Shown one piece after another: positions 55,902-64,000 of a stretch of DNA of 64,000 bases. The notes below the pieces were generated by a model. That model made no database searches and was not told the DNA's origin. It worked only from the letters and a program-made list of their open reading frames with translations. The DNA comes from Capronia americana (lineage: Eukaryota > Ascomycota > Eurotiomycetes > Chaetothyriales > Herpotrichiellaceae): the NCBI GenBank assembly GCA_016110215.1, contig JADWQD010000011.1:1-64000 (forward strand), read 5' to 3'. Every line of letters starts with the position of its first letter. Position 1 is the stretch's first letter. The translations under genes and the position numbers were made by a program.

Positions 55902-57887
55902 TCTCCTCTTCTCGCCGAGGAAGCCCACTTCCTTCTCAGCATTGCTTCGGACTAGACTGACAACGACAGCCTCCTTTTCTCGCCCCTGAAACCCGTCGAC
56001 GCTTCCAAGCTCGATACCAGGATATGTCTCTTTCAGCAGTGAGCTCAGAAGAGCAAGTTGCGCGTTATACGGTGTCACGACTGCGATGTCCTCATCTCGT
56101 ACACCGGCTTCGACCAGATGTTTTATATGCATAGCAGCCACGGCAGCCTCCATTTCGTTGCTTTTACTGTCTCCCAGGAGTGTCGACTTGCGCACCTGCC
56201 CACCTGGATCATCTTCAGTCTTCTCCGGAAAATCGCCGCCCTGTGTGTCGAAGAACACGAGTGGCTCAACAGTGTCGTCCGTCTCCTTCACGTCGTACGG
56301 TAAGTCTTTCAGGAGACGAGACTTGACGGCAGTGGCCGCAACAAGCTTTCCCTCATACAGCTCGTCGCTTGGAAATCGCATGATCTTTTCGTGCATGCGA
56401 TACTGCGTATTGAGCAATCTCTTGATACCTGGTCCATGGGTGGCTAGCAGTCGATCAAACATGGTGTTCTCCAACGACCAACTCATTGCAGCCTTCAATT
56501 CTTCGTCCTTGACGGTTAACTTGGCCAGGCTTCCCTCTAGGGTTTTCTTGTTGGCTGCTTTGTCCTCCTTGCTGTCCTTGTTGTTTGCGCTCTTAACTGT
56601 TGGAGGGAGTTGCAGGTGATCGCCCGCCAGGACGAGCTTTCTCACGTTGCTTCCGCCAAATACCAGAGGAATCCAGCATTGAGGCTCGAGCGCTTGACTC
56701 GCCTCGTCAATGACGACGACGTCAAAATCCTGATTTCGAACTTGGTTACCCCCAGCGCCATGCAAGGTCGACAGTACGACTTTACTGCCTCTCACTAAGC
56801 CGTCGATACACTTGTTCTCCCTCTCGCGGTACTCCTTTCTCAGGACCTTCAGCTCTGCATAGATACCGCGTCGTTCACGGCCGTTGCGGGTCTTCCTGAT
56901 TGACGCCTGCTTCTCATCCATTTCCTTGCGCACATCGCTCACAATGCCCGCCGCCTCGCTGGTCCGCGTCAAAACTTCTAGCGAATGGTTCAATACACTA
57001 GGTAAGAGGCGCGCTGGATGACCTAGTCGCACAATCGGTGTGCTTGGAGACGCGGCAGCGAGACGTTCGACGATATTATCCACGCTAATATTGCTAGGAC
57101 CGCAGACCAGCACACGCTGGCCTTGCTTGAGAAACTGCAGGATGAGTTCGATCAAAGTGTAGGTCTTGCCTGTGCCTGGAGGACCGTGGATGAGTGCAAG
57201 TTCCGGTGACGAGAGAGCGAAGCGGATTGCCTCTTGTTGCGAGGCATTCAGCGTTTCGTCGAAGAATGATATCTCCTTGAACTGAGTAGAGTCGGCTGTG
57301 CCTGGGGAGGAGAGACCTAGCAGGACTCGCTGGAGGCTAGTGTATGACGATTCGGCCCCGGTGAGGAGTTTGGTGAGGGTCTGATTCATCCGTTTATAGG
57401 TGACATCGTTCGCCAATTTGACCAACCACAATTTCCCATCTGGCACTTCTTCCATGTCTTCACTGCGGTCACCATCCTTCCCGAGTGCCACCCAGATCGC
57501 CCTCTCCCCAACCCTGGTCACCACGCCCTCCAAGCCCTTTCCCTTCAATTCATTGGCCTCTTTCTTCTTTGCCGTGCCTTTGGGCATTTCGCCAACCCGG
57601 ACAATATCCCCTGTCCGAATGCCATGTTCTGGTAACTCGCCTTTGGAATCCTTGGACACGACGGCAGGGTCGAGACCTAACTCGGCGACGGATCGACCGC
57701 CAAGCCCAGTGCGCAGGGAATGAATTGAAAGATTGACAATAGCCAGGCCCGCACGAGCGAGAGTCGTCGGTGGCGTTGACGAGAGGAGCAGACTGGTTTC
57801 TTGGATCTCAGATGCTTGTTCCAAGGAGAGAAGGTGTTTGAGGGTCGTGAAGAATGCCGCGGGCGATAGCTGGGTGTTGGGAGCCAT
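55552..57887 (-). CDS. HCS1: UPF1-family DNA/RNA helicase Hcs1 (SMUBP2/IGHMBP2-like)
   Basis: Three exons: 55895-57887, 55676-55794 and 55552-55584, with introns of 100 and 91 bp, giving 714 aa. Superfamily 1 5'-3' helicase, known in yeast as DNA polymerase alpha-associated helicase A. N-terminal beta-barrel region at about 60-170; SF1 core with Walker A GPPGTGKT (about 237), motif Ia VCGPSNISVDN, Walker B VVIDEASQAL (about 394), motif III LAGDHLQLPPTV, LLNTQYRMH, motif V SVDGFQGREKE and motif VI LNVAMTRPKRH. Motif VI is interrupted by the first intron right after RRLN; the second intron leaves a last exon of only ten codons (RYP...DDLELE) before the stop, which matches the usual 'ADLRYP' ending of the family. 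Ending the gene in the long first frame would lose motif VI. Intact. Confidence 0.95.
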
Positions 57888-58538
57888 GGCGCTGAGACGC
57901 TACGCTGTACACCGACCGATGGAAGACTCTTCTGACATCGGACAAAAGCCGTGATTCTCTCTACTTCATCTGCTCGCAAAATTGAGACTCGGTGGCTCGC
58001 CTTTCCCAGGTAACTTTCAGTGAATATGCGCTAAGTGCGCCCTGTCAGTGGGAATGAGAGACTCAGCCTTGGCCCGTTCCACAGTCGTCTTTCCTCAAGT
58101 CGAGATTCCATATGCTGGTTGAATTGTCACTGGAAGCTCGCCAGAGACCAGAATGTCAATGTCGAGGCTCATTTGAATGGACTTCACGATTGATGATTTT
58201 ACTTTCGGCACTCAAGTGGCACAGTGAGTGAGTGGACAATATTTTGTCATCTCCGTGATACTCGTCCGCAGGATAGAAAGTGGATCGAGTTTTATGCTCC
58301 ACCGTATCAGACCTGTCCGCGATGTCACGTGTGTCTGCCGAGTCGGCGATCCTCCTTTGTCACTCCCAGCAACAGGTCAATAATCAGTTTTCTTCTTCGG
58401 CTCCTGTATCTGTGCCGCTATACTACATTCAATGGCTGAACTACGCAAGACCTTTCGTCCCTGATTCGAGCATGCTTTTCGCAGTTCCCATCCGTCAGCA
58501 TTGTCGATCGCCTGCCAATAACGCAGTGAGACCCGGCG
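57888..58538. other. Divergent promoter between HCS1 and the P450 gene
   Basis: About 0.65 kb between two genes transcribed away from each other. A TCACGTG element (E-box/CBF1-like) lies at about 58324-58330. Nothing else seen. Confidence 0.45.
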
Positions 58539-60201
58539 ATGGAGCTCACAACAGTCGGTACTTCCCCGGCTTTGCCTGTGAGCGTCCTGTCCCTGCTCGT
58601 CGCAGCTGCCACTGTTGTGGCTGTGATCCTCCATCGCTTCCTTGCTATCGATTATGATCCTAGGGAGCCACCGATCATCAAGCCTAGAATACCTTACATC
58701 GGCCATATACTTGGGATCATTAGACATGGAACCAAGTACTTTGACACCGTCAAGTGAGCATCGCATGTGCCGCCTCGCTGCCCGGCTTCTGACTTGAATC
58801 AGTCGCGAAACGCAATACCCAATCTACACACTTCCCACCTTATCTAGCAGACAATATATAGTCACGTCTCCCCTGATTGCGGCGCAGCTCCAGCGGCAGC
58901 ACAAGGATTTGGCGTTTTACAATGTCATCCTGGAGGTCACCCGCCGTTTATTGAGTCTTAACTCCGACACGATGCGAATCATCCTGACCAACGTCAACCG
59001 CGAGGAAGGCGATTGGGGCCTGATGCCTAAGATGCATGATATGTTTAGTGACGTGCTCGGCCGAGGTGAATCGCTGAAAGAGCTCACTAGATCGCAGATG
59101 TCCTTATTTTCAGAGATGCTCAATGAGATTGCTGTCGGAGGCGACCCCATAGAAATCGGACTGTTCGAGTGGATCAAGTCCATATTTGCCTTTGCAAATG
59201 CAGAGGCACTTTACGGCCCAGAAAACCCGTTCGCCGTGGACCCGAGTCTCGTGGAGTCGTTTTGGGATTTCGAGGCCGGCATGCTCGCCCTGATCATCGA
59301 CATCGTGCCCAGCATCACGGCTAGGAAGGCCCACAAAGCACGAGAGCGGGTCGCCAAAGGCCTCATCGACTATGTACGGCAAAAAAGGTACCACATGGCC
59401 TCACAGGTCATTCAGAACCGTGTAGGCCTCAATCTCTCACACGGATTCACAGAAGCAGAAGCAGGTCGGTCCGAGATCATCTTGCTCTTTGCGATTCTGG
59501 GAAATGCGGTTCCGTCGACATTCTGGGTTGTGATCAACATCATCAGCCGTCCACATCTGATGGTCGAGATCAGAAAGGAGATCGAGCTGGCCGTTAACGA
59601 CAACGAAGACGGCTCCAAACGCATCGACGTGTCGACCCTCGAAACCTCCTGCCCCCTCTTTGTCTCGACATACAGGGAATCCCTGCGCACGATCGGCAAC
59701 CTCGCCTCTCTCCGATATGTACTGAGGGATACAGTAATCGGCGGACAATACCTAAAGAAGGATTCCATCATCCAGGTGGCCGGTATCGTCATCCACAACG
59801 ACAAACGGACATGGGGCGAGGATAGCGACCAATTCAATCCCCGCCGATTCATCAAGACACGCGCATCGGCTGCGGTCAAAGAAGAGCCGTCCGAGTTGGA
59901 CCTTCAGGAGCCCGCGGCAACACAGCTACCTGCGGGAGTCCCCTCAGCAGCATTCCGTCTCTTTGGTGGTGGCAGTGTGGTGTGCCCAGGACGGCATTTC
60001 GCGCAGAGCGAGATATTAGCTTTCGTTGCATATCTGTTGCTGGCCTTCGACATTTCCGCCCCCGACGGATCGCCCGTCCAAGTCCCCCCGCCAGACGACG
60101 AGAAGATCCCCCTGAGTGTTCTCAAGCCGAAGGGAGACGTGAAGATCAAGCTTCGAAGACGAGAAGGCTTTGAGACCACGAAATGGGTGCTAAACGCATA
60201 G
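58539..60201 (+). CDS. Cytochrome P450 monooxygenase
   Basis: Two exons, 58539-58753 and 58803-60201, with a 49-bp intron (GTGAGC...AATCAG), giving 537 aa. An N-terminal membrane anchor (VLSLLVAAATVVAVILHRF, about 16-34) is followed by a Pro-rich hinge (EPPIIKPRIPYIGH). The I-helix reads LLFAILGNAVPSTFW, with NAVPS in place of the usual A/G-G-x-D/E-T-T, as in the CYP7/CYP8-like branch. The K-helix ExxR is ESLR (about 361), PERF-like segment FNPRRF, and the haem loop FGGGSVVCPGRHFA has the ligand Cys at about 465. All key parts are present, so I expect an active enzyme. Substrate unknown; in fungi this branch includes steroid and lipid hydroxylases. No biosynthetic cluster partners lie next to it. 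Confidence 0.94.
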
Positions 60202-60935
60202 TCGGTATGGGTGGGTTTCCTCAACGACTCTCGATAAACGCTGCGCGCGTTTGCAGAGCAGTGCGCGGGGACGATACTGCCGCCTCCGTGCCAAAACCTC
60301 AACAAGGGATTGCCAAAACACTCATGCTCGACATGCGTGGGAAAAGGATCCGCTCAATTATCGTGAGTCCTTTGTCTCAGGGTCTCACTGCGGCAACCTG
60401 GGGGATCCGAGACAGTCACGCAAGAGAAACCAAGCGATAAAATCGTCTCAGTTTGCAATAAAGAATCTGGGTTTCGAAGAGTAAAAGACCCCGATGCGAC
60501 ATGTCTCTAAAATTCATTAATCGAACTGCCCGGATCTGGCTCAGGGGCAACAAGACTGCAGAAAGGTTGGCTGCACGGAGGAAGTATACATATCATTCAG
60601 CATAGCCGATGGAATGAATGCTTAGTGCCCTTTTTCGTTCCTCACCAGACAAGCAGATACACTTCCATCACTCCTGTCGAACATCTCATTCTATCAACCC
60701 ACTGACTGAGGCGGTGGTGCTCCCTTCCTGCTTCTTGCACCGCTTCATATACCTCACTTCTCACGACCACGTCCGTGTGTACACCTAGGTACTTACCTGC
60801 CTTCTCGCCACAGTGCTGGCGGGCCGGCCCACAGCATCCAGTATCCTCTTTAAATTTTTGGAACCCATCTCGTTACTCGCTCTCGCCCTTTCTTAACACG
60901 GAGACGCCATCCCTTCCGCTTCGCGTCTTCCAGCG
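60202..60935. other. Intergenic
   Basis: About 0.7 kb: P450 3' region and promoter of the next plus-strand gene, including a TTTAAATTTTT tract about 85 bp before its ATG. No gene seen. Confidence 0.55.
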
Positions 60936-62900
60936 ATGCTCAACGTCCCCGCCACAATCTCATTCGTCGTCGTTACCGCTCTGATCGTCGGCGTCACAGC
61001 AATCATGGCCTGGAGGACACATCGAAAGAACAAGGCGCACGCAAAAGCCAAGACCGAGGCCGAGGCCGACGATGAGAGCTACCATATCGTATACAATACC
61101 GGGCGCGATGACGAAGACGATGGCCGAGAGAAGAGGGAGAGAATATCCAAGGATGATCATACGGGGGGATGGCGATGGAAGAGGATCTTGCAGCGGGTGG
61201 GCTGGCTCCGGATCCCGTCGTCCGACGATGACGGCCAGGAAATGCGGCACATGGGCAGACGAGGCGCCGTTGTGGAAGAGATGGTCGGAGAAGAAGTCAT
61301 TGTTGTTTATGAGCGATCCGGCACGGGCCCCGAGACCGAGACTGAGATTGCTGCTGCTGCTGCTGCTACCGCGGAGAAGCTCCCCAGGCCAACGGACGTT
61401 CCCTCCTTCGAGAATCTCGGCGGCTATCGATACGGCGACTTTGCGTACGGCCCGGACAACATGTCGCCGCTCCCAGTGCCTGTCCCGGCCTCGGTCTCGG
61501 TCTCAGTCTCGGCCAGCAATTCAGATCGCCACCACCAACAGTCTGCGAAACAAGGCATCGCAGAGGTCCAAGGCGTGTCAGTCGCGTCCGGTTCATCATC
61601 AATGCCAGGCAGTGGCAAGAATTCTTTGGAAAGCAGCCGCGCAGCATACCGTCTGACGTCGTACAACGGGTATCCCACCCGGAGCCAAGACGACATCATG
61701 GCCGCACTGCCCATTCCGAAGGATCATCCTCTGTCTCAGCATCATCCGATGGGTCACCAACATGCTGTTCTGCCACTCCCAGGGCAGTGCGCAAGGCCCA
61801 GTCAAGACGAGGAAGTCCACGAGATCGAAGGGAAACTCGACGAGGAGGGCCGCAATCTCTACCAGGAAGAGGGCTTCACTCAGGAACCCAACCTTCAAGA
61901 AACCAAACTTCGAGAGGAAGGACACCAGACTCCGATTTTTCAGTTCGAGCGCGAGAGTCTTGTTCCTGCACCGCTGAATCCACGGAGAGGGAGGCACAAT
62001 CCGGCTGCTAGACGGAGATCGAATGCACACGGCAGTCGAGCGTGGGCTTTCCCAGCAGGACAGACCAAGGTTGTGGAACTAGCGGGTCCACTTCCAGGCC
62101 CGTCTCGGCCTCATTCGTATTGCACCTCTGTCTCTGGATCCCCAGCGACAGCAGGTGCCGGCTCCAGGTACAGCCATTTCGAAAATCCACTGAGACAGCA
62201 TCCGGTTCGAGGCAAGAATGGTGAATGTCCACTGAGCGAGGTGCAAGCACGATCGGGGCGCCACGAAAGAGTGGCCCCGGATGTGCTGAGTGATCAGACC
62301 GAAGAAGAGAAAGGGGCGGTCGAACCCAAATTGCCGGTCACTGGTAGGAGACGCATGCGCTACACATATGCGTTCGATACGCCATTGCTTCCGGCTGAAG
62401 TCCGTGCGCCACGACAACAAGATGAAGAGGTGCAAACTCGCGTAGGGCAATTCCAAGGTCAAGATGACGATATCCGCCCTTGCTCTGTGGAAGCTGAAGG
62501 CCAAGGGACGAAGATGCCAAATGAGACGAAGGTTCAGCCTTTATTCCACGCAGGAAATGAGTTCAAGGTTGCCTTTCAGATCTCCAAGAACGACCGCTTC
62601 CCGCCGATTCCAATTCAATTCGGAGCGCGAGCTGCAACGAGTCCGCCTGAGCTCCTGGGGGGAGAGCGAAGTCATCCGGCTGAGTTTACGAGGCAGCACA
62701 CATCTCATCCGCCTGCACTGCAAATTGGCAGAAGGCCTGCAGCTCTCGCTCAGCAGAACCGCCATTTCAGCGTTTTCGACGGGACTTGGACAACAGTGCC
62801 TTTGAGTCCGGTGGGACGATCGCCTGGGAAGCCGGTGAGATGGAGCGGGCCAGCTGAGGAGGTCAAGGTGGGAGGGAAGAAGCGCGGCTATGAAGAGTAA
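60936..62900 (+). CDS. Membrane-anchored, largely disordered protein of unknown function
   Basis: Single exon, 654 aa. An N-terminal signal-anchor helix (ISFVVVTALIVGVTAIMAW, about 8-26) is followed by basic residues (RTHRKNKAH), so the chain should lie on the cytosolic side. A short segment with a conserved look follows (GWRWKRILQRVGWLRIP; VVEEMVGEEVIVVYERS). Then come simple-sequence stretches: an Ala run coded by GCT repeats (about 61348-61371), a Val-Ser run (about 61485-61515) and Gln/Glu/Pro-rich filler. The final segment FDGTWTTVPLSPVGRSPGKPVRW looks ordered and may be a docking motif. No family recognised. The uninterrupted 1.97-kb frame supports a real gene. Confidence 0.8.
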   Translation: MLNVPATISFVVVTALIVGVTAIMAWRTHRKNKAHAKAKTEAEADDESYHIVYNTGRDDEDDGREKRERISKDDHTGGWRWKRILQRVGWLRIPSSDDDGQEMRHMGRRGAVVEEMVGEEVIVVYERSGTGPETETEIAAAAAATAEKLPRPTDVPSFENLGGYRYGDFAYGPDNMSPLPVPVPASVSVSVSASNSDRHHQQSAKQGIAEVQGVSVASGSSSMPGSGKNSLESSRAAYRLTSYNGYPTRSQDDIMAALPIPKDHPLSQHHPMGHQHAVLPLPGQCARPSQDEEVHEIEGKLDEEGRNLYQEEGFTQEPNLQETKLREEGHQTPIFQFERESLVPAPLNPRRGRHNPAARRRSNAHGSRAWAFPAGQTKVVELAGPLPGPSRPHSYCTSVSGSPATAGAGSRYSHFENPLRQHPVRGKNGECPLSEVQARSGRHERVAPDVLSDQTEEEKGAVEPKLPVTGRRRMRYTYAFDTPLLPAEVRAPRQQDEEVQTRVGQFQGQDDDIRPCSVEAEGQGTKMPNETKVQPLFHAGNEFKVAFQISKNDRFPPIPIQFGARAATSPPELLGGERSHPAEFTRQHTSHPPALQIGRRPAALAQQNRHFSVFDGTWTTVPLSPVGRSPGKPVRWSGPAEEVKVGGKKRGYEE

Positions 62901-63365
62901 GAGGATGGTGCATGTTTGAGATCAATACTGGGAGACTTGTGAACCTACTGTCAGAATCAAGAAGGCGGTATCGTCATCAAAGGCGACTTACCGGACGGGG
63001 CGTTGGCTCACCTGCATGTTTGGTGCGCCGTATAACTCCTTGCGAGGACCATAGAGTAGCGATTTCGTTTGTTGTGTTTAGTACACGTACCATCGAGGCA
63101 GCGCAGCTCCAACTTCCATTTGAAACGTAAACAACGTCGTCGTCCGGTTGGTTGCGATATGTACTGCCAACATCGGAACCTATCCATGTTCGCAGGAATG
63201 GTTCCCGGTCGTGGTGGTTGATGGTTGTTAGACTCCCCATCTTGCGAAGGGTCTAGATGTAATGTCTCTCGATTTGATGTGTTTCGTGGACGTACCGAAT
63301 AATATTCAATCAATCGTCCGTGTCATAGACGATCGACTCGCCTCCTGGTTGTATTTGTCACTCCC
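62901..63365. other. Intergenic between convergent genes
   Basis: About 0.46 kb between the 3' ends of the membrane-anchored protein gene and the dynactin subunit gene. No gene seen. Confidence 0.6.
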
Positions 63366-64000
63366 TCATCTCTTATTCCCAACAGCAGCCCACCTCTCCC
63401 GGCTCTTGACCCCGACTCCCTCATCCACCGTCGACCCCCCACCGCCGCCGCCACTCCCACTCGACCCGGCAGCCCACCCCTCGCCAATCTCACCAATCAC
63501 CCTGCCCGGTCGGCCTGCGATAACCGTCCCCCCGGCCCAGATGGTGTTTGCGGGGAGGACCGTGCCGTCCAGAATCTTCACATTATCCTTGATCATGACC
63601 ATGTTGCCGATAGTGCAATTCGCGCCGATCCACACGTTGGACCGGATCTCTGCGGCGCGGACGTGCGTGTTCGGCCCGATGTATACGTAGTCGGAGATGC
63701 GGAGCATGAAGTAGGTCATTACCTGTTGGGGGTTGCCACCGTTGGAACTCGGTATTGTCGTGAGCCGAGACGGAGGATGCAGCGTGCAGCCGGGGCTGAT
63801 GAAGACGTAGCGACCTAGGTGGATGGAGGTCTGGTCTTGGGTTGTACTGGAAGTTGTGGTGGTAGTGGACTTTGGGTCGGTCTGTGTCGGCGGGGGCTTC
63901 GGCTGTGGAGGACGGACCAGGTCGCCGTGGATGACGACGTCTTGCTGGATCACGCATTTGCCGGCGAGGATGATGTGGCGGGGGCCGAGGACGCTGGCAC
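63366..64000 (-). CDS. DCTN5: Dynactin subunit p25 (DCTN5-like), partial
   Basis: The 5' end is beyond the right window edge; 211 codons are visible, ending at 63366. p25 belongs to the pointed-end complex of dynactin, which links the dynein motor to early endosomes in hyphae. The left-handed beta-helix shows as hexapeptide repeats: VIQQDVVIHGDL, IHLGRYVFISPGCTLHPP, LRISDYVYIGPNTHVRAAEI and SNVWIGANCTIGNMVMIKDNVKIL (in parts), then the family's LPANTIWAGGTVIAGRPGRVIGEI. The segment between the second and third repeats is a Thr/Ser/Pro-rich insert. The tail after EIGEGW is a Gly/Ser low-complexity stretch. The visible part has no frame breaks. Human DCTN5 is about 180 aa, so the insert and tail make this one longer. 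Confidence 0.93.
   Translation of the reverse strand, partial: ASVLGPRHIILAGKCVIQQDVVIHGDLVRPPQPKPPPTQTDPKSTTTTTSSTTQDQTSIHLGRYVFISPGCTLHPPSRLTTIPSSNGGNPQQVMTYFMLRISDYVYIGPNTHVRAAEIRSNVWIGANCTIGNMVMIKDNVKILDGTVLPANTIWAGGTVIAGRPGRVIGEIGEGWAAGSSGSGGGGGGSTVDEGVGVKSRERWAAVGNKR

Noticed and set aside
58224..60440. Secondary metabolite cluster around the P450
   Set aside because: No polyketide synthase, NRPS, terpene synthase or tailoring genes lie next to it; neighbours are a helicase and a disordered membrane protein.

Overview
This is a filamentous ascomycete (Pezizomycotina) nuclear window. The genes carry short GT-AG introns (mostly 48-150 bp) with CTGAT/CTAAT-type branch sites. Protein families restricted to or expanded in these fungi are present: a DCL2-type Dicer, a HET-domain protein and a hydrolase/NB-ARC/TPR NLR. 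Long stretches between genes lack coding sequence. I cannot fix the class from sequence alone; Dothideomycetes or Eurotiomycetes fit the protein style. Most genes lie on the minus strand. All gene models are my own splicing by eye; the joins keep frame and restore family motifs.

Layout. 1-4.1 kb: a (CTT)n microsatellite and gene-free sequence. 4.19-5.19 kb: a secreted two-FAS1-domain protein. 5.2-9.6 kb: gene-free DNA with a palindromic repeat, then a multiply frameshifted pyruvate/2-oxo-acid decarboxylase pseudogene. 9.7-11.3 kb: a Gln-rich disordered protein. 13.5-14.7 kb: MIA40. 15.5-18.7 kb: a 1069-aa protein with a C-terminal methyltransferase domain. 20.4-25.0 kb: a complete four-exon dcl2. 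25.4-27.6 kb: two tandem genes for secreted proteins, one Cys-rich with an EF-hand and one an isochorismatase-fold hydrolase. 28.5-29.6 kb: the clamp-loader subunit RFC5. 30.4-36.3 kb: a HET-domain gene convergent with an NLR carrying a SesB-like hydrolase, NB-ARC and TPRs, which has a frameshift and no visible start codon. 37.0-38.1 kb: a two-exon gene of unknown function. 38.6-40.8 kb: a RING-CH membrane E3 and a single-pass protein with a PPxY motif. 43 kb: a small probable mitochondrial protein. 46.2-47.5 kb: a PCL/Pho80-type cyclin. 49.1-50.2 kb: GPI11/PIG-F. 50.9-52.8 kb: a disordered coiled-coil protein. 55.6-57.9 kb: the UPF1-like helicase HCS1. 58.5-60.2 kb: a cytochrome P450. 60.9-62.9 kb: a membrane-anchored disordered protein. 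63.4-64.0 kb: the 3' part of dynactin p25, cut by the window edge.

Functionally this is ordinary housekeeping DNA (replication, mitochondrial import, GPI anchoring, dynein adaptor) with an accessory stretch at about 20-36 kb. That stretch holds RNA silencing (dcl2), two secreted proteins of possible host-interaction interest, and an allorecognition/cell-death pair (HET plus NLR). I saw no CRISPR array, rRNA or convincing tRNA, and no intact transposon.
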